The notes: generated by a model not told the origin, from the sequence alone. DNA of 64,000 nucleotides from Hysterangium stoloniferum (GCA_015178975.1 WHVD01000220.1:48879-112878); one strand, 5' to 3'. Counted from the first letter of the stretch, positions 11,872 through 24,354 are shown. Made by a program: numbers and translations.

Positions 11872-12258
11872 GGTTTGCTTGTTTTGCTTGTAGGAGATAG
11901 AACTTAATGATAAAAGAACTTTGAATGCTCAGAAATCTTGCGAATGAGGCTTCAAGGAGTTTAATAGAGTTTTTGATGGGGGATGCGCTGGCGGGAGCGG
12001 GACTCGCTGGAATGCTTTCAGCTTCTGAAAAACCTGACCTGTTTGCAGGTGAGTGATCCTGGCGGCTTAACTTAGGCCTCGCGGTTTTCCTGGTGTGGGA
12101 TTTGCGGTACAAGGCGATAGAGAGGGCAAGTTTGCAATCGGATGATTGTAGTAGGAAGCAACGAGCGTCGAGCGGAGCTGTTATGGGCGCCTTTTTGCTC
12201 ATCATCCTATCTTAGTCACGCACAGTCCCGCACAGCAATACTTCTTTCCTCCAGCTTC
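11872..12258. promoter_or_regulatory. Shared upstream region of RRM gene and Rab5 gene
   Basis: The two start codons face away from each other and are 387 bp apart, so this segment must hold both promoters and 5' leaders. I see no clear TATA box. Confidence 0.55.
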
Positions 12259-13383
12259 ATGTCCCAATTTCAATTCAAACTTGTCCTTCTAGGTGCGTAT
12301 CAAGGAATTCGCTTGTTAAATCGATTATTTGCTAATTGTTGTTCAGGTGAATCGGCGGTAGGCAAGTCGAGGTGAGTATCGTCTGATAACCCATAGTCGC
12401 TAGTTGCTCATTTACTTCAGTCTTGTCCTACGGTTCGTCAAGGATCAGTTTGATGACTACCGAGAGAGCACGATTGGTGGTGAGTATTCCATGTCACAGC
12501 TGCAATATTGTCTGACAATTTGGCCATACCAGCTGCATTTTTAACGCAGACAGTACAACTGGATGATGCTACTACAGTAAAGTTTGAGATTTGGTGGGTT
12601 GTTTACCCCTGTCCCCGTTGCTGTGACATACGGCTTACTATTGTCGTCATCAGGGATACTGCAGGGCAAGAACGGTACAAGGTCTGCATAATTTAGTCGA
12701 CAGGAAAGGCTTATTAACATGCAATACAATTCTTCTAGTCTCTGGTACGCATCTGCAATTCTGTATTTTTATTTATTTCAACCTTCTAACTCACCTTCAG
12801 GCCCCAATGTACTATCGGAATGCCCACTGTGCACTAGTTGTATATGACATCACGCAATCAGTATGCCCCACTACCGTTGGCTTGGCTTTTCGCCTCACCA
12901 TTCCATTCTTAGGCTTCACTGGACAAAGCGCGCACCTGGATTCGTGAACTACAACGTCAAGCCGATCCCTCAATTGTCATCCTCCTCTGCGGCAACAAGA
13001 CAGATCTTGAAGCACGGAGGTGTGTCTCATTAACAATACCCCGTCAAAGAGCCACACCTAATATTATTTCACACCCTAGACAAGTCACTAAAGAGGAAGC
13101 TCAGAAATACGCAGAAGAAGAGGGCCTAATGTGGGGCGAAGCCTCAGCAAAGTCCGGTGAAGGTGTCACGGATATTTTCACCTCAATTGGTCAGTCCAGT
13201 CACCGCAATCGCCTGTAGCGACTCTCACGTCCCCCTGATACAGCCAAGAAGCTCCCATTGACTGCGCCCGCTCGCGCCCCCGCAGGTGCCGGCGCCGGCG
13301 CACGCTCAGCCGCAAGAGGCACAGGGGTCGATCTGAACAAGTCAGGAGCTTCTACGGGTGGACAGGACGGCTGTAACTGCTAA
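12259..13383 (+). CDS. Rab5/Ypt5-type early endosomal GTPase
   Basis: Ten exons: 12259-12292, 12347-12371, 12421-12479, 12533-12593, 12654-12681, 12739-12744, 12801-12860, 12913-13019, 13080-13189 and 13244-13383. They total 630 nt and encode 209 residues, the usual Rab length. All Rab signatures are present: P-loop GESAVGKSS, effector region [13 protein letters not shown] (diagnostic of Rab5), [24 protein letters not shown], and SAKSG. The protein ends in Cys-Asn-Cys, a CXC geranylgeranylation signal, so it should cycle on endosome membranes and drive fusion and vacuolar sorting. The sixth exon is only 6 nt (Ser-Leu), yet is required to keep the conserved motif. The gene diverges from the RRM gene and converges on the RasGEF gene. 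Confidence 0.93.
12739..12744 (+). other. 6-nt micro-exon of the Rab5 gene
   Basis: TCTCTG is flanked by TTCTTCTAG on the left and GTACGC on the right. It supplies the Ser-Leu of the invariant QERYxSLAPMYYR motif in phase 0. Without it the motif lacks both residues although the frame is kept. Confidence 0.85.
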
Positions 13384-13972
13384 ATTCACTCTCCCCAGCG
13401 GCGCAGCACCATGCACCCTCCTTCCTCTTTTGATCCTTTCCCCTCCGCCCCCCCTTCTTCGAGCTGCGAGTCGACGAACATTAGTGTCATACTTATCGCT
13501 TGCGGTTTTGATTCACGTATTTTCTCATATATACATACACTGCAATCCTATTTCTATTTAGAATCCTGGAGAACTAACCTTGCCTTTGTAATTTATGACG
13601 TTCAGATGCGCAGTTTTCACGTGCATCTCCTTTATTTTCTTGTCCCAATGTGTTGACACATGCACAGCATCACTGTGATAATGAAGATATAGTGCTATTT
13701 ATACTGATAATAAGCTGGACACGGAGGCAGAGGCAGATAGGAGATAGGAGACATAAATGAGGATATGAAAATATGAAGATGGGATAGGAATACGGAGATA
13801 AAGCCCAAGTGGAATAAGGATGAAGGAGAGGTAATAATTTGTTATTAGAAGACATCCCCGAGTCCATAAGGGGTTGGATACAATTGTGAAAAGATAAGGC
13901 AATCGAATTGGATACAACAAAATACTGACTGAAATATCCAATGTCCCCAACGCACGCCCGCCACCAAAAAAG
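13384..13972. other. Convergent 3' region between Rab5 and RasGEF genes
   Basis: This holds the 3' UTRs of both genes. Short open frames on both strands have no recognisable content. Confidence 0.45.
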
Positions 13973-16900
13973 CTAGAAACCAGCCGCCTCCAGTCCCTTT
14001 CGAATATCAGCATGTGCAAGCTCAGCATGCTGCACTTCTTGACTTCGCATCCAAAATCCGCCTTCGTCCTTTGACGCGGCAAGATTGAGTTGCGTTTCAA
14101 CGAATTGCATGACCTGAATGCATGAAGAAAAGGGCAAACGGCGATCAGTAAGTACGTGGATTACGCTGAAGCAGAAAGAGGAACATACATTCGGCGTTTC
14201 ACTAATCTTATACTCGCGTACTTTCGGTTGATGTCGTAAGATGGTTTGTACAACGTCCGACATCTTGCGATACTTTATGAAATTTACCAACCGTATCTCT
14301 CGACTTGGGACATCCGGCTCGGTAGTAGTAACTTCAATGGTATTTGGATAGGTCTCATAGGTCTTGTCCATATCAGAAAGATAGATACCTGAAAATAACA
14401 TAATGAATAATCGTGCAACCTACAGCGACAATGACGATGATGACGAGTAACGTACCAATGTAGGGCAAGCACGGCAATGATGCGTTGCCGAGGTCATTAA
14501 AGAGATTACGATACGTATTGAAGTTCGAAGTTGGTTCAAATAATTTCATTAACGGTTCGATATGCGACGATCGATGCACGTGCGCCCAAGTCAACTGCAA
14601 CTTCGTAATGACCTGACTCGTCAACGCCGCAATAATCGCGGTCATCGACGAATAGTTATTGAAAAGACGACACTTCTAGAAACCACGATACGCATGTCAG
14701 CAAGACCCTTCCGAGCACCATGATCGCGCAACGACAACGACATACCTCTGCGACCTTAATCCACATATCAATCGTATCCGCCCGTTTCCCCAACGCATCG
14801 TTATTCAACACACTCATCTTTACCCACGCAGCCAACTTATCGCTTGTCGACACGAACGGCCGCAGATTACGCACACCCTCGCCCTTCTGATTCGAACCCC
14901 ACGTAATGCACTCGTGGGGCCGGATCTTCAGGTACAGCCGTGCCTCGTATAGTGTCAGCTGTCTCGCCAGCTCATTATGATCTATCCTGAGGAAATCGTT
15001 CTTGTATCCATTCTTCACCTTGGATGCCCGACGTCTTGGAGTCATAACGGGCGCGAACGGCCGGATGTTGATGTCTGAGGAGCGCTGGATTTCCAGTTGT
15101 CAATGGAAAGGACACGTTAAATACAATCCGAGCATGACTTACATATTGCTCGATGCTGGTAAGAATTTTTCTGGCAATCTGAGCATGAGGACTCGGTGAA
15201 TTAACCAGCTCCAAGAACTCCCGTAGGCGGCGAACCACTTGAGGATCATCTTCCATCAAACCGTATTGGTCGACCCACACGAAAAATACGTGCAGCACTC
15301 TACACAAGACATGTCAGGACTCGATATCTACAGACCGTATATAGAGGATCAGCTCACCTGGCCTGTGTCGGTCTGAGCTTCTGCAACTTCCACTCGTTGA
15401 ATTGCTCCTCCACCAGATCCGTTGGCGCATCCATCTCATATCTATCAATAAGCAGTTCGATCACCCTGTCTGCAGCAGTAAACGAGTGGAAAGTGGTGAG
15501 GAACGTATGTCGATACGATTCCTCATGTTCCGGTCCTGATACGCATACGCGTCTCGATTAGCAGCCAAAAACAAAAGAGAGAAAAGACCCAAAACAACAC
15601 GCACTCAACGGCTCAACGGTCAATCTCTCCACTAACGCCTCCAAAGTCCCCGCATTAACTCTCCCATCATGGTCCAATTTAATCTCGTCACCAATATGTT
15701 CGGGCTTGAGATACCACGGCAACGCCGCCTGCGCCAATTTCGCATTATGGAACGCCTGTGCCTCGTCCTCGCCCGTTATCCTGCGGATTTTATCCCCAGT
15801 ACGGGCGGCCCCGCCCCCAGGACGTATTCGCGGATACAAGGTACTCTCCCTCGGCGCGTAGTCCAACTCGTTTGGACCAGCCGTAACCGGAACAACGGGA
15901 CTTTCATTCATGGACGGGTTACTAGCGGTTCTTATCGTGCTGGGACTGCCGTCCACAGGCGCTTGGGCTCGCCGTCGTGCTGGGGCGGGAGAGGTTGAAT
16001 TGGATCCTACTGAGCCGCTGCGCGGGAGTCCGAGGGGCTTCTTCGGTGGAGTGGTACCGGAGATAAGTTGCCAAGAAGATGTCGAGGAAGGAGTGGTTGC
16101 AATTGGCGTTGGGGGTGTAGGCTTGTCCCTGTTGACTTTCGTGTCTACCTTGAGAGATTGCTGGGGAATGTGCACTGGTGGAGGACCTAGAGTAGACGGC
16201 TGAGGTACAGGGGGCACATCGGTATCTATAGTGGGGGCCGGTGCGGGTCCCCTCGGGGGAACGGGCGTACGCGGAGTTCGGGGGGTTTGAGGTACAGTAG
16301 CATAAGGATGTGGCCGCGATGGCCATGGGTTAGGCAACGCTCGAGGTGGAACGGGGAGGGAATTATGTGGGGGGATTTCAAAACGTGAGGTGACAAAGGG
16401 AGTTACATCTGTGGGAAATATTGGGGGAGAGCGAAGGTCAGAGGGAGTAGTTAACACTTGCACCTGGGGGCGTTCGTAAGCTACAAAATATTCAGGGCTG
16501 ATTATAAAAGGACGCACCTCATCGTACTGATCTTCAAATAGAGCAGGCGGATCAAATTCTGGGTGGGGTCCATCGAAAATATCAGGGTCGCTGCCCAGTT
16601 GTTCATCATAGGAAGATCTTCCCTCTTCATATAACTGTGCTCTGACATGGTGGGGTGCGCTCAGAAGTCTATCCAAGAGACCTGGCTGAACAATGCCAAC
16701 AAAGCCCATTGGAAGCCATCCCACATTATCGCCGATCTGAGCGGCCCACCAACCACTAGGTTCCACTGCCACGATTTCAAATATATCATTCCTCTGAAAG
16801 GAAACGTGGGTTGGATCATCCGAGGTAAAGTCATGTAGGGCGACAACGTAGAAGCCATCTGAGTGTTCGGGGAGACTGTTGCCAGTGGTGAGATAGCTAT

Positions 16901-17159
16901 CGGGTGTGTCGGGCCGCTGGACCTCGGTGCTAAGAAAGGAATCTGTTGTGCAGATGCTGGGCGCGTGAACACGAGTAGACGAGGCGGATGCGGAGGACAG
17001 AGTTGACTGGACAGAATTGTAAGAGATGCTTGAATCGTAACTGTTTGGACGAAGCATCTTGGGACGAGATGTAGATGGGGGAGCAGCAGGTTCGTAATTA
17101 GAAGGGTCATAATAGTCCTTAGAAGATCTGGCCACGGTGGGTGCTTGTATTTGAAGCAT
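13973..17159 (-). CDS. SH3-RasGEF (Cdc25-type Ras exchange factor)
   Basis: Seven exons: 17159-15605, 15535-15358, 15299-15143, 15084-14746, 14675-14456, 14388-14189 and 14113-13973. They total 2790 nt, 929 residues. An SH3 domain lies at about 102-157 (YVVALHDF, GWWAA, NVGWLPMGFV). A long Pro/Ser-rich linker follows, then the RasGEF_N domain from about 497 (GRVNAGTLEALVERLT) and the catalytic Cdc25 homology domain at about 660-925 (DHNELARQLTLYE, LFNDLGNASLPCLPYIGIYL). It should load Ras with GTP in nutrient and cAMP signalling. The frame stays open upstream of the chosen ATG for about 40 codons (to near 17280) without another Met, so a 5' exon is possible. It converges on Rab5 and diverges from the Lto1-like gene. 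Confidence 0.88.
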
Positions 17160-17835
17160 CTCGTCGTAGACAACGACGGCGAGGAAGGTAGTAAAGGCAC
17201 AGCCTGTGTGTAAGGTTGGGATGAACTGGTGTACTAGTGTTTCAGGGGTATCGTATCTTGTAAGGACGGCGCTGATTGGTTATAGTCTTAGCGACAGGGT
17301 GTATTTTCACTCTGCGATATCTCACGGTAATTAGGCACAGTAATTCTTTGCCGTTTATTGTCTTAAAATATTGTTTTGGATTTATTGAGGTTTGTTATTG
17401 TCAATAATATCACAAGGTCACTGGATAGAATTGGCGTAATGCGTTGACCTTGAGGACAGAACCACTGATGATTTACATCGGTGTAAAAAGGCTGCCCGAG
17501 GTCGAGGAGTGGATTACGGCTGCAGTGCTAGTGGTATATAGATATTGACAGATTCATCCATAATACCTTTAGGTCCTTTGCACCGCATACCGCATCGCCT
17601 TGCAATTGAAGGATCGCATCCGCTCATTCATGCACAGAGCAACTATAACACAATCTGCTGGGAAAACGTCAAAGCCTGGGTTCATTCATGCACAGGGCAA
17701 CTACAACGCAATCTGCTGGAAAACCATCAAAGATCGTAATTGTAATGAAAATCAGGTGCATCAATCAGTGATTCGCGGAAGCAAAACATTTAGTATCCAA
17801 TTCCAAAAAAACCAACACGAGACCACGATTATCCC
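17160..17835. promoter_or_regulatory. Shared upstream region of RasGEF and Lto1-like genes
   Basis: The 676 bp between the two divergent start codons hold no convincing ORF. The region includes a direct duplication at 17624-17735. Confidence 0.5.
17624..17735. repeat. 58-bp tandem duplication upstream of the Lto1-like gene
   Basis: Two imperfect copies begin with TCATTCATGCACAG at 17624 and 17682, each containing CAATCTGCTGG and ending near ATCAAAG or GTCAAAG. They lie 100-210 bp before the Lto1-like start codon. Confidence 0.75.
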
Positions 17836-18491
17836 ATGACATATCCTTCTCCTTTGTTTGACTTGGAGGAACTAGTGCATCTAGAGCAAGCGTGAGCGAT
17901 TCCGTTGACATCACACTTCAATTCTAATCCACCGCAGGTTTTATGACGCAGGCTATGCAGAGGGACACGCACACGGTCGTATACACGGCCTTATCGAGGG
18001 ACGAGCACTCGGTCGCGAAAAGGGCTACGAATTGTGGGAGGAGATCGGCTTCTATGAAGGCTTTGCAAGCCTATGGGCCGTAGCATCCCATAAATCCCCA
18101 AAGAGCGACGGGGCTGTCCAGAGGTATGCGCTCTTTTCACTACATCAACATCTATCCGCCACATCGCTCACCATAATCCTTAATTCACAGCCGTACCGAA
18201 GTCCATATTCGACACCTGTTAGAGCTCATCGCCCAATTTCCACGTGTCAACCCTTCCCCATCATCGTCTGAATCTGATGACACTGCTCTGGATGTGGCTG
18301 GACTACTCAGCAAGATCCGTGCACGATACAAGGCGCTGTGTTCAACCCTCGGTGTCAGGCCCCGTCTTAGGGCCGCAGCACAGGGCGAAGAAGTTGCAGA
18401 ACTGCAGGCTCTCCAGCAATCTCGAACCCAGAAGGGAAAAAAAGTATGGAAGGTCAATAAAGATGCCGGATCGACCGAGATGAGCTTTTGA
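17836..18491 (+). CDS. Yae1/Lto1-family protein (deca-GX3 motif)
   Basis: Three exons, 17836-17891, 17938-18123 and 18191-18491, total 543 nt and encode 180 residues, close to the usual size. The deca-GX3 pattern is unmistakable: Gly at every fourth residue through GYAEGHAHGRIHGLIEG and on to GREKG. In yeast, Lto1 partners Yae1 as an adaptor that targets the cytosolic Fe-S machinery to the ABC protein Rli1, needed for ribosome maturation. The C-terminus here ends in a charged tail and SF rather than the Trp-ending tail I recall for some family members, so whether it is Lto1 or Yae1 is less certain than the family. It converges on the LAM-type gene. Confidence 0.8.
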
Positions 18492-19255
18492 AAGAGGGAT
18501 TCGGTCAGTTGGTTTCGAGTGCACTGCCAATCTGCCGCAGAAGGTCGTTGTACGTTCCTATTTATTACGCTCTGCCAGCTTTTCGTGTTGATTTACGTTA
18601 TGTGTATCTTTAGACCTCCCGGTTTATGTCGGGGCTGCGGCAGAACGATAGAGGTCTATATGTCGAGATGGCTTTGGCCGTATTCCAAGGTTCGAACAAG
18701 CCGCCATTCAGTTTGGCACGCATACTTATACTTGCTTCGATCTTGTTCTGATCATAGTCGTCACTGCGTCTCCCACACCCCGTCCCCCCGTCTCACTCAT
18801 CCACCAGCACTGATACACCGGCTCTCGGTCTCAGCAACCAATACTGTACACTTCCCCATATGTCCCTCCATCGAGACCGTCAACTCAATTCAGAACTTTC
18901 TTTGACATTGACAATCAGAATGGACAATGTGGGTTGCTGGCTGGGCTAGACCCAGTGATTTTAATTCAAAATCCCTTGATTTTCTTATGCTTCTACTCAC
19001 TGCCGGTATCCACGTCAAGTCCAAAATGATTGCTATTTTTTGTATAAGTCTAGTACAATTGCCCCTCAAACATATCTGTATATATAAATAACTACTGGTC
19101 ATAATGTCGTACCGTACTATGGTAATTCCAACCCAAAGTCTCTGGTGTAATAAAATGCGTAGTACAGGGGTGCATCCTTGCGAATGAAACAGCTCAAAAA
19201 AAATACAAACCACCATCTACTCCGACGGGGAGCTCAAACCTGCAATCGTCCCATC
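18492..19255. other. Convergent intergenic region
   Basis: This holds the 3' UTRs of the Lto1-like and LAM-type genes. A 128-codon open frame at 18519-18905 has no recognisable domain, Cys/Ser-biased composition and no codon-use support. Confidence 0.45.
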
Positions 19256-22069
19256 TCAGTCCAACGCATCAAGCCTCCCTTCAATTAAGCTCAGTTTACT
19301 CTCCACAGCCTCCAGCCTCCTCCTCATCTCCACAACATCATCCGCCACGCCACGCCTATCGCCTCTCACCACCTCCTCAAACGACCTAAACGCATCTCTC
19401 ACACTTTCCCCCACCACACGCTGCACATCCTCTTCCACCTTCTTCCCCACCTTCCGCCGCGTGAACTCCAGGTCCTCCTTCCTCCCACTCCGCGCATACG
19501 TCCATATATTGCTCAGCACCAGGCCCACCACAACAAACCACAACACCGCCGTCGTCGACGAGCTCTCCCACGTGTCCTTGATGAGCTCGATAGCGCCCCA
19601 GAACGACTGTTGTGCGACCTTCGCCGTGCCTTCGACCGTGTCGAGTGCCCACTGCAGCCCACGCTGCGACCGTTCCTTCTCCTTTGCCTTCCGCAGCTCT
19701 TCGGAGCTTATCGGGTCGTTGGTGGGCGGCGGGCCTGTGGTGGTCGGGCTCACGAGTGCTATTTCGACTTCCGTGCCCTGGGGGATGAACTCCGACTTGT
19801 GCGCAGCGATGTAGGCGCGCATCGCCCGCTCGAGGTTGCTATGGTATGTCTTTTGGCCATCGATGCAGGAGCGCTCGATAATGCCTTGATGTTGACGGGT
19901 GTTATCAGCAAATGGTGTGGAGAAATTTTCTCAAGGCAGAGTACGTACTTCGGATAAAGCTTCTGCCGGTCCATTCTACTTGGGTAGTAACTTGAATCTT
20001 TGTCGCTGCTGCGCCTGCCCAGGTAAGGCATGTTCGTGTCCGTACTGAGAACACGCCTCCACTGGGTACGTCCGGCGTACGTGTTGTTGTGAGCATGGTG
20101 ATGTACTCGTTGTAATCAAGGTGCACCATCTCGTCCGTCAATTCGCACTTGGTCTGTTTGGGGCCAATACTCCCTGAGAGCGGCTTGATATACGACATAT
20201 TTCGCTGTAAAAGGCTCGATCCTGCCTTGATGGGTGCCCAGTCGGATATTTGGATATCTAGACATCATCTTTGTCAGTCCTGTCGAACATGGCATCTTAA
20301 CCAAACCCACCGATGAGTTTCTCATCATTCCTCATAAAGTCTTTGATAAATCCACTCGCAAACATAAGATTGTATATCTTCTCCGGATCGCCAGGGATGA
20401 TGGTCTCCATCGCCACCTCCGAAAAATGTTTCCCTTCCCTCGCACACGCGCACATTGTCAGCTTATGTTCACCCGCCAGTGGTTTCTGGACGCTCTGTGG
20501 TGGACCCTCCACACCGTCCGCTATGCTGTTGAAGCTAGTTGACGGTCCAAGGCCCTCTAGGGAACCGCGAGGTGAGGGTGCATCAGGACGCACGGAACGC
20601 CAAATGTTGTATATAACATCGTAGGTGGTATCTCTGCTGAGGAGACTCGCAAAGACGTATTTTCCGGAAGAGGACGAGATTTGCAGTGCGTTTGGAATAA
20701 CGAATGCGGTCATGCGTTTCTCGAGACTTGTAATATTTTCAATGGGTATAACAAGCTGTGGATACGAGTCACCATTTTAGTTTCACCTTCGAATAATGCA
20801 GTATAGTAACGTAGGGATACGTACGTCAGTGGTCCATCCAAATATATTTGCATGGAAGCAAACGTGGTTCTCAGAAATGTACAGCCGTCCTTGAATGAGA
20901 ATCTCCCGCTGTAACGCACATCCATAATCTTCAATGAGGTAGTCGCCCTCGGGAACGGTGGGAAACAACGCATGGAAATCCGCCGTACGCCTACTCGACG
21001 CAACCGCAAATCCGGTAATGGGAGCGGCGTATTCCGTGAGCGGGTCAAGCTCATCAGGTGACGAATCATCCTCCTCCTCGCTACTTCCTGAACCCGAAGA
21101 GTCTGCAGGTCTCGGTTCAAACGTCTCATGCCCGCCATTGGAATAGGTCATACTGGTCTTGCGTGAGGCAGCATGCCGGTCTATGCCGGGGTTGAGGGTG
21201 AGGGGTATCTCTGACGTTGAGGAGTTATGACGGGGGCGCGTAGCAGCGTCCGGGAGGGGAGGCACTGGAGGGATGATGGTGCGTTGCATCACAGGATTCG
21301 CCAGTGCAAGGCCTGAGCCGGCAATAGCACTCGCAAGACCGCCGGATGGGTGCACACCTCGCGTTTGCTGCTTCGACTTTACAGATTTCTGCGAGGACTG
21401 CGAATCACGCCTTCGCCAGCTTTTTTTGGTCGGCGGAGAGGAAGCACCGGCGTTTTGCGCGTCGTCGGTTGGGGATGCGACAAGCTGCCCTCTGGAGTAC
21501 GACTCTGCGGGAGGTGTCGTTGGTACCGATGCTGTCGAGCTGTGGCGAGGGCGGGGCTTGTTGGTGGAACGATGGTCGGGGGTTGTGGTAGAAGGTAGAA
21601 ATGGTTGACTGCGTGATGGCTCGGGTGGTAGGTCACGGCTTGGTGGGGGGCGACGTGGGGCCGGACCCGGGGTGAGATCATCCGCCTCCGCCACATGCCC
21701 TTCAGCACTTGCGTCAACAGACAAAGCCCGTTTGTTTACTTCTCTCATTCTATCTGCAAAAATCTTGCGTGAGCGGCCCTCGTCGCCGCTAGGGTACAAG
21801 GTGTGTGTGCGACGCTGTTGATCTGCGTCATGTGGGGCTATTGAATCAAGACGATGTAGGCTTCCGGGTGATAAAGGACTCTCTTCCATTGATTCGTTGT
21901 CGTCGGAAGTCAAAATAAGACGTGGATTTGAGCGGTTTGACTCTAAGGACGTTGTTGCCGAATGGTCACCGGCAGTGGTATGTGCACGACGATGACCAGT
22001 GACCCTCTCGATATCTGGCTGAGATCCATTAGCGGAACCTTTTGTAAATTTTGCGAGTAGAGAAGGCAT
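19256..22069 (-). CDS. GRAM-VASt sterol-transfer protein (LAM/GRAMD1 type)
   Basis: Four exons, 22069-20825, 20755-20311, 20257-19949 and 19884-19256, total 2628 nt and encode 875 residues. A long disordered Ser/Pro-rich N-terminus is followed by a GRAM domain (about 362-475; FHALFPTVPEGDYLIEDYGC, RLYISENHVCFHANIFGW). A VASt/StART-like domain follows (about 540-710; VAMETIIPGDPEKIYNLMF, EWTGRSFIRSIIERSCIDGQ). One transmembrane helix lies at about 779-797 (AVLWFVVVGLVLSNIWTYA), then a charged coiled coil. This is the layout of Ysp2/Lam proteins, ER-anchored carriers that move ergosterol at contacts with the plasma membrane. The start codon lies only 173 bp from the divergent reductase gene. 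Confidence 0.87.
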
Positions 22070-22242
22070 GGATGCCCTTGAGGGAAACCGAACGGAACTT
22101 CACAAGCTCTTCTTAGCGGTGGATCCTTAAGTGCTTCTTGATATCCAATCCCGTCCCAAAGGGGTAATCCGCCAAAGCTCACACAAACAGAGCCGATGGC
22201 GGCAGCAAACCCTACTTAAAATCATTAGTTTTTACTTCCATA
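22070..22242. promoter_or_regulatory. Compact bidirectional promoter, LAM-type and OYE genes
   Basis: Only 173 bp separate the two divergent ATGs. The segment contains a CCAAT box in ATATCCAATCCC on the plus strand at about 22140-22151. Sharing of control elements is likely by distance alone. Confidence 0.6.
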
Positions 22243-23934
22243 ATGACTAGCAAAACAAGATCGAGCATCCTCGCCCAACCCATAACATTTCCCTTTAGTC
22301 TAAAGACGGCTCCAAACCGCTTCTTAAAAGCCGCAATGACGGAAGGTCTCTGCACTTATGACGCTTCAGATGAGTTTTCACGTGGCGAGCCTACAAAGGA
22401 GCTGGAAACTGTCTATGAGATATGGGGTAAGACAGGGGGCTTGGGTACGCTGCTTCAGAGCTACATGAAGCTATGGCTACAGGCGGTTAATTGATAGGAT
22501 TATTCCATACGGGCAACATTATGGTGCATCGAACCCATTTACAAGCAGAGGGAAATGCTATTATCGATTTTGAAAATCCCAAGTCATATGTTCCAGCCTT
22601 TGCACGGCTTCAGCGAGCTGTCTGTTCGCATTCGTCCACCCCGCCGTTGCTAATTGGGCAGCTGGCGCACGTCGGCGGCCCGGTATCCTTCAGCGTAGAA
22701 AAATCTCCTTTGATAACTTCGAAAGGAAGTATCGATGACGCCCCTAGTGACTGGACAGATGAAGCCATTTTGGATATCGTCGAACGTTTTGCTTTCGCTG
22801 CTGATGTTTTGAAACAGGCATGTTTTGATGGTGTTCAGGTGCACAATATTTAGCTCATTATATGCGGAAGAGTTTATCGGAACTGACTCCAGATACATGG
22901 TGCATATGGCTATTTTATTACCCAATTTCTATCCTCCACACTAAACAAACGAACTGACCGCTATGGTGGCCCCCTTGAAAACCGCTCACGAATTCTCTTC
23001 GAGATTATCGCAACTATTAAGCAACGCGTTGCTGACCCGTCCTTTTCGATCAGCATTAAGCTTAATGCCAGTGATTTTATCAAAGGTAAGTCGCATTCAT
23101 TTGTGTAATATGGTGGTAAAATGGCCATGTATAGGAGGCCTGTCGCAAAATGATATCAGAACTCTTGCTGGTCTATTAGAAGCAGCTGAAATTGACTATA
23201 TCGAACTGTCTGGAGGAACATATGAAGGCGTAAATGACAATTTGGAGGTAAAAATGCTCCCCCCTTCAAGCCTAAATCTCTATTTGATTCGTATTAGCCA
23301 GATGCACGTCAAGCAAATTTCCTCGCCTTCGCTCGCCAGGTTTGTTAATAATTCACACGATGCCTCACGCTTCTGCCTTAGGTTTCTGAAACCCGTTGGT
23401 GTATCCAGTTACGCGCCGGACTCTCAAAGACAAAATTCATCCCGACTGGCGGGTTCACGACGGCTCGTTTTATGGCACATGCTGTTGAGACGGGAAACGC
23501 AGATGGTGAGCTCTCATCATTGCCGCCCGCCACAAAAAACGACGATTTAGATTACTGTACTTCGCTTTTCTTCCGTCTGGAAACCGTGTCTGCTTCTGTC
23601 TTGGTTCACCTTCGCTGATCTTCATCAACTTACACCCCGATAGTCGTCGGCCTGGCGCGATCCCTGGCTCACGAACCTACCCTCGTGTCTTCCATCCTAT
23701 CTGGTAACAGTCGAGCAGCTAAGCCAAACAAACTGCCTAAATCAACAGCGATCAACGTAAGTTACACGCGTGGATTCTTGCATGCAATTTTGTCTAAAGA
23801 TCAATTTTTGGTAGCTGGAGGCGGGTATAGAACAGGTTCAAAGAATGGGACGCGGTCTACCGTTACTTGATTTTAGCAATGAGGAAGTGGCGAAAGCCTG
23901 GTTAGAAAAGATGGGAAATCCAGAGAAGGCATGA
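22243..23934 (+). CDS. NADH:flavin oxidoreductase, Old Yellow Enzyme family
   Basis: Eight exons: 22243-22444, 22498-22838, 22893-23085, 23135-23247, 23298-23339, 23382-23505, 23644-23756 and 23815-23934. They total 1248 nt, 415 residues. Family landmarks are NRFLKAAMTEGL, TGNIMVHRTHL, GQLAHVGGP, GVQIHGAYGYFITQFLS, NKRTDRYGGPLENR, SIKLNASDF, YIELSGGTYE and FIPTGGFTTARF. These form an FMN-binding TIM barrel that reduces activated C=C bonds with NAD(P)H. The sixth intron (23506-23643) is longer than the others. The last intron could end at 23814 or at a second acceptor 6 nt later; both keep frame. The protein is soluble, with no signal peptide. Confidence 0.85.
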
Positions 23935-24354
23935 GTCCCGCAATACAATCGTAAGTTGGCGGATTGACGCACACAACATTCCCTCTTCGCTTATAATCAT
24001 AGATATGAACGTGCAATTAGATTAATAGATTTGATTTCATATATGTACTGTAAGGGAGTGAGACTCCCTACACAATTTGGTAATATTTAGTCTCCATTAT
24101 TGACCACATCCCATTGTAGTCCACATCCTATTGTAGTCCACATCCCATTGTTGCTCACATCCCATTGTTCTCCACTAGTATATATTATGTACATGTGGAT
24201 TTCAATACAGTAGTGGTTTTATTCCCCATCACTCATTCTAATGTCTGTCTGCACCTGCAGCAGATACTAGTCTTACAGTACAATGAATACAGTTTTATAG
24301 TCCGAGTATGAAATATGGAAAGAAAGAAGGAGAATAACAGAAAATCCAGGACTT
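23935..24354. other. Intergenic region with short tandem repeat
   Basis: No gene is visible. A 17-18 bp tandem repeat lies at 24104-24175. Confidence 0.5.
24104..24175. repeat. 17-18 bp tandem repeat, four units
   Basis: Four imperfect copies of CCACATCCCATTGTAGT follow each other from 24104. The last two are changed to TTGCT and TTCT at the ends. Confidence 0.8.

Noticed and set aside
18519-18905. 128-codon open frame between Lto1-like and LAM-type genes
   Set aside because: No domain, no splice support and biased composition; it lies where two 3' UTRs converge.
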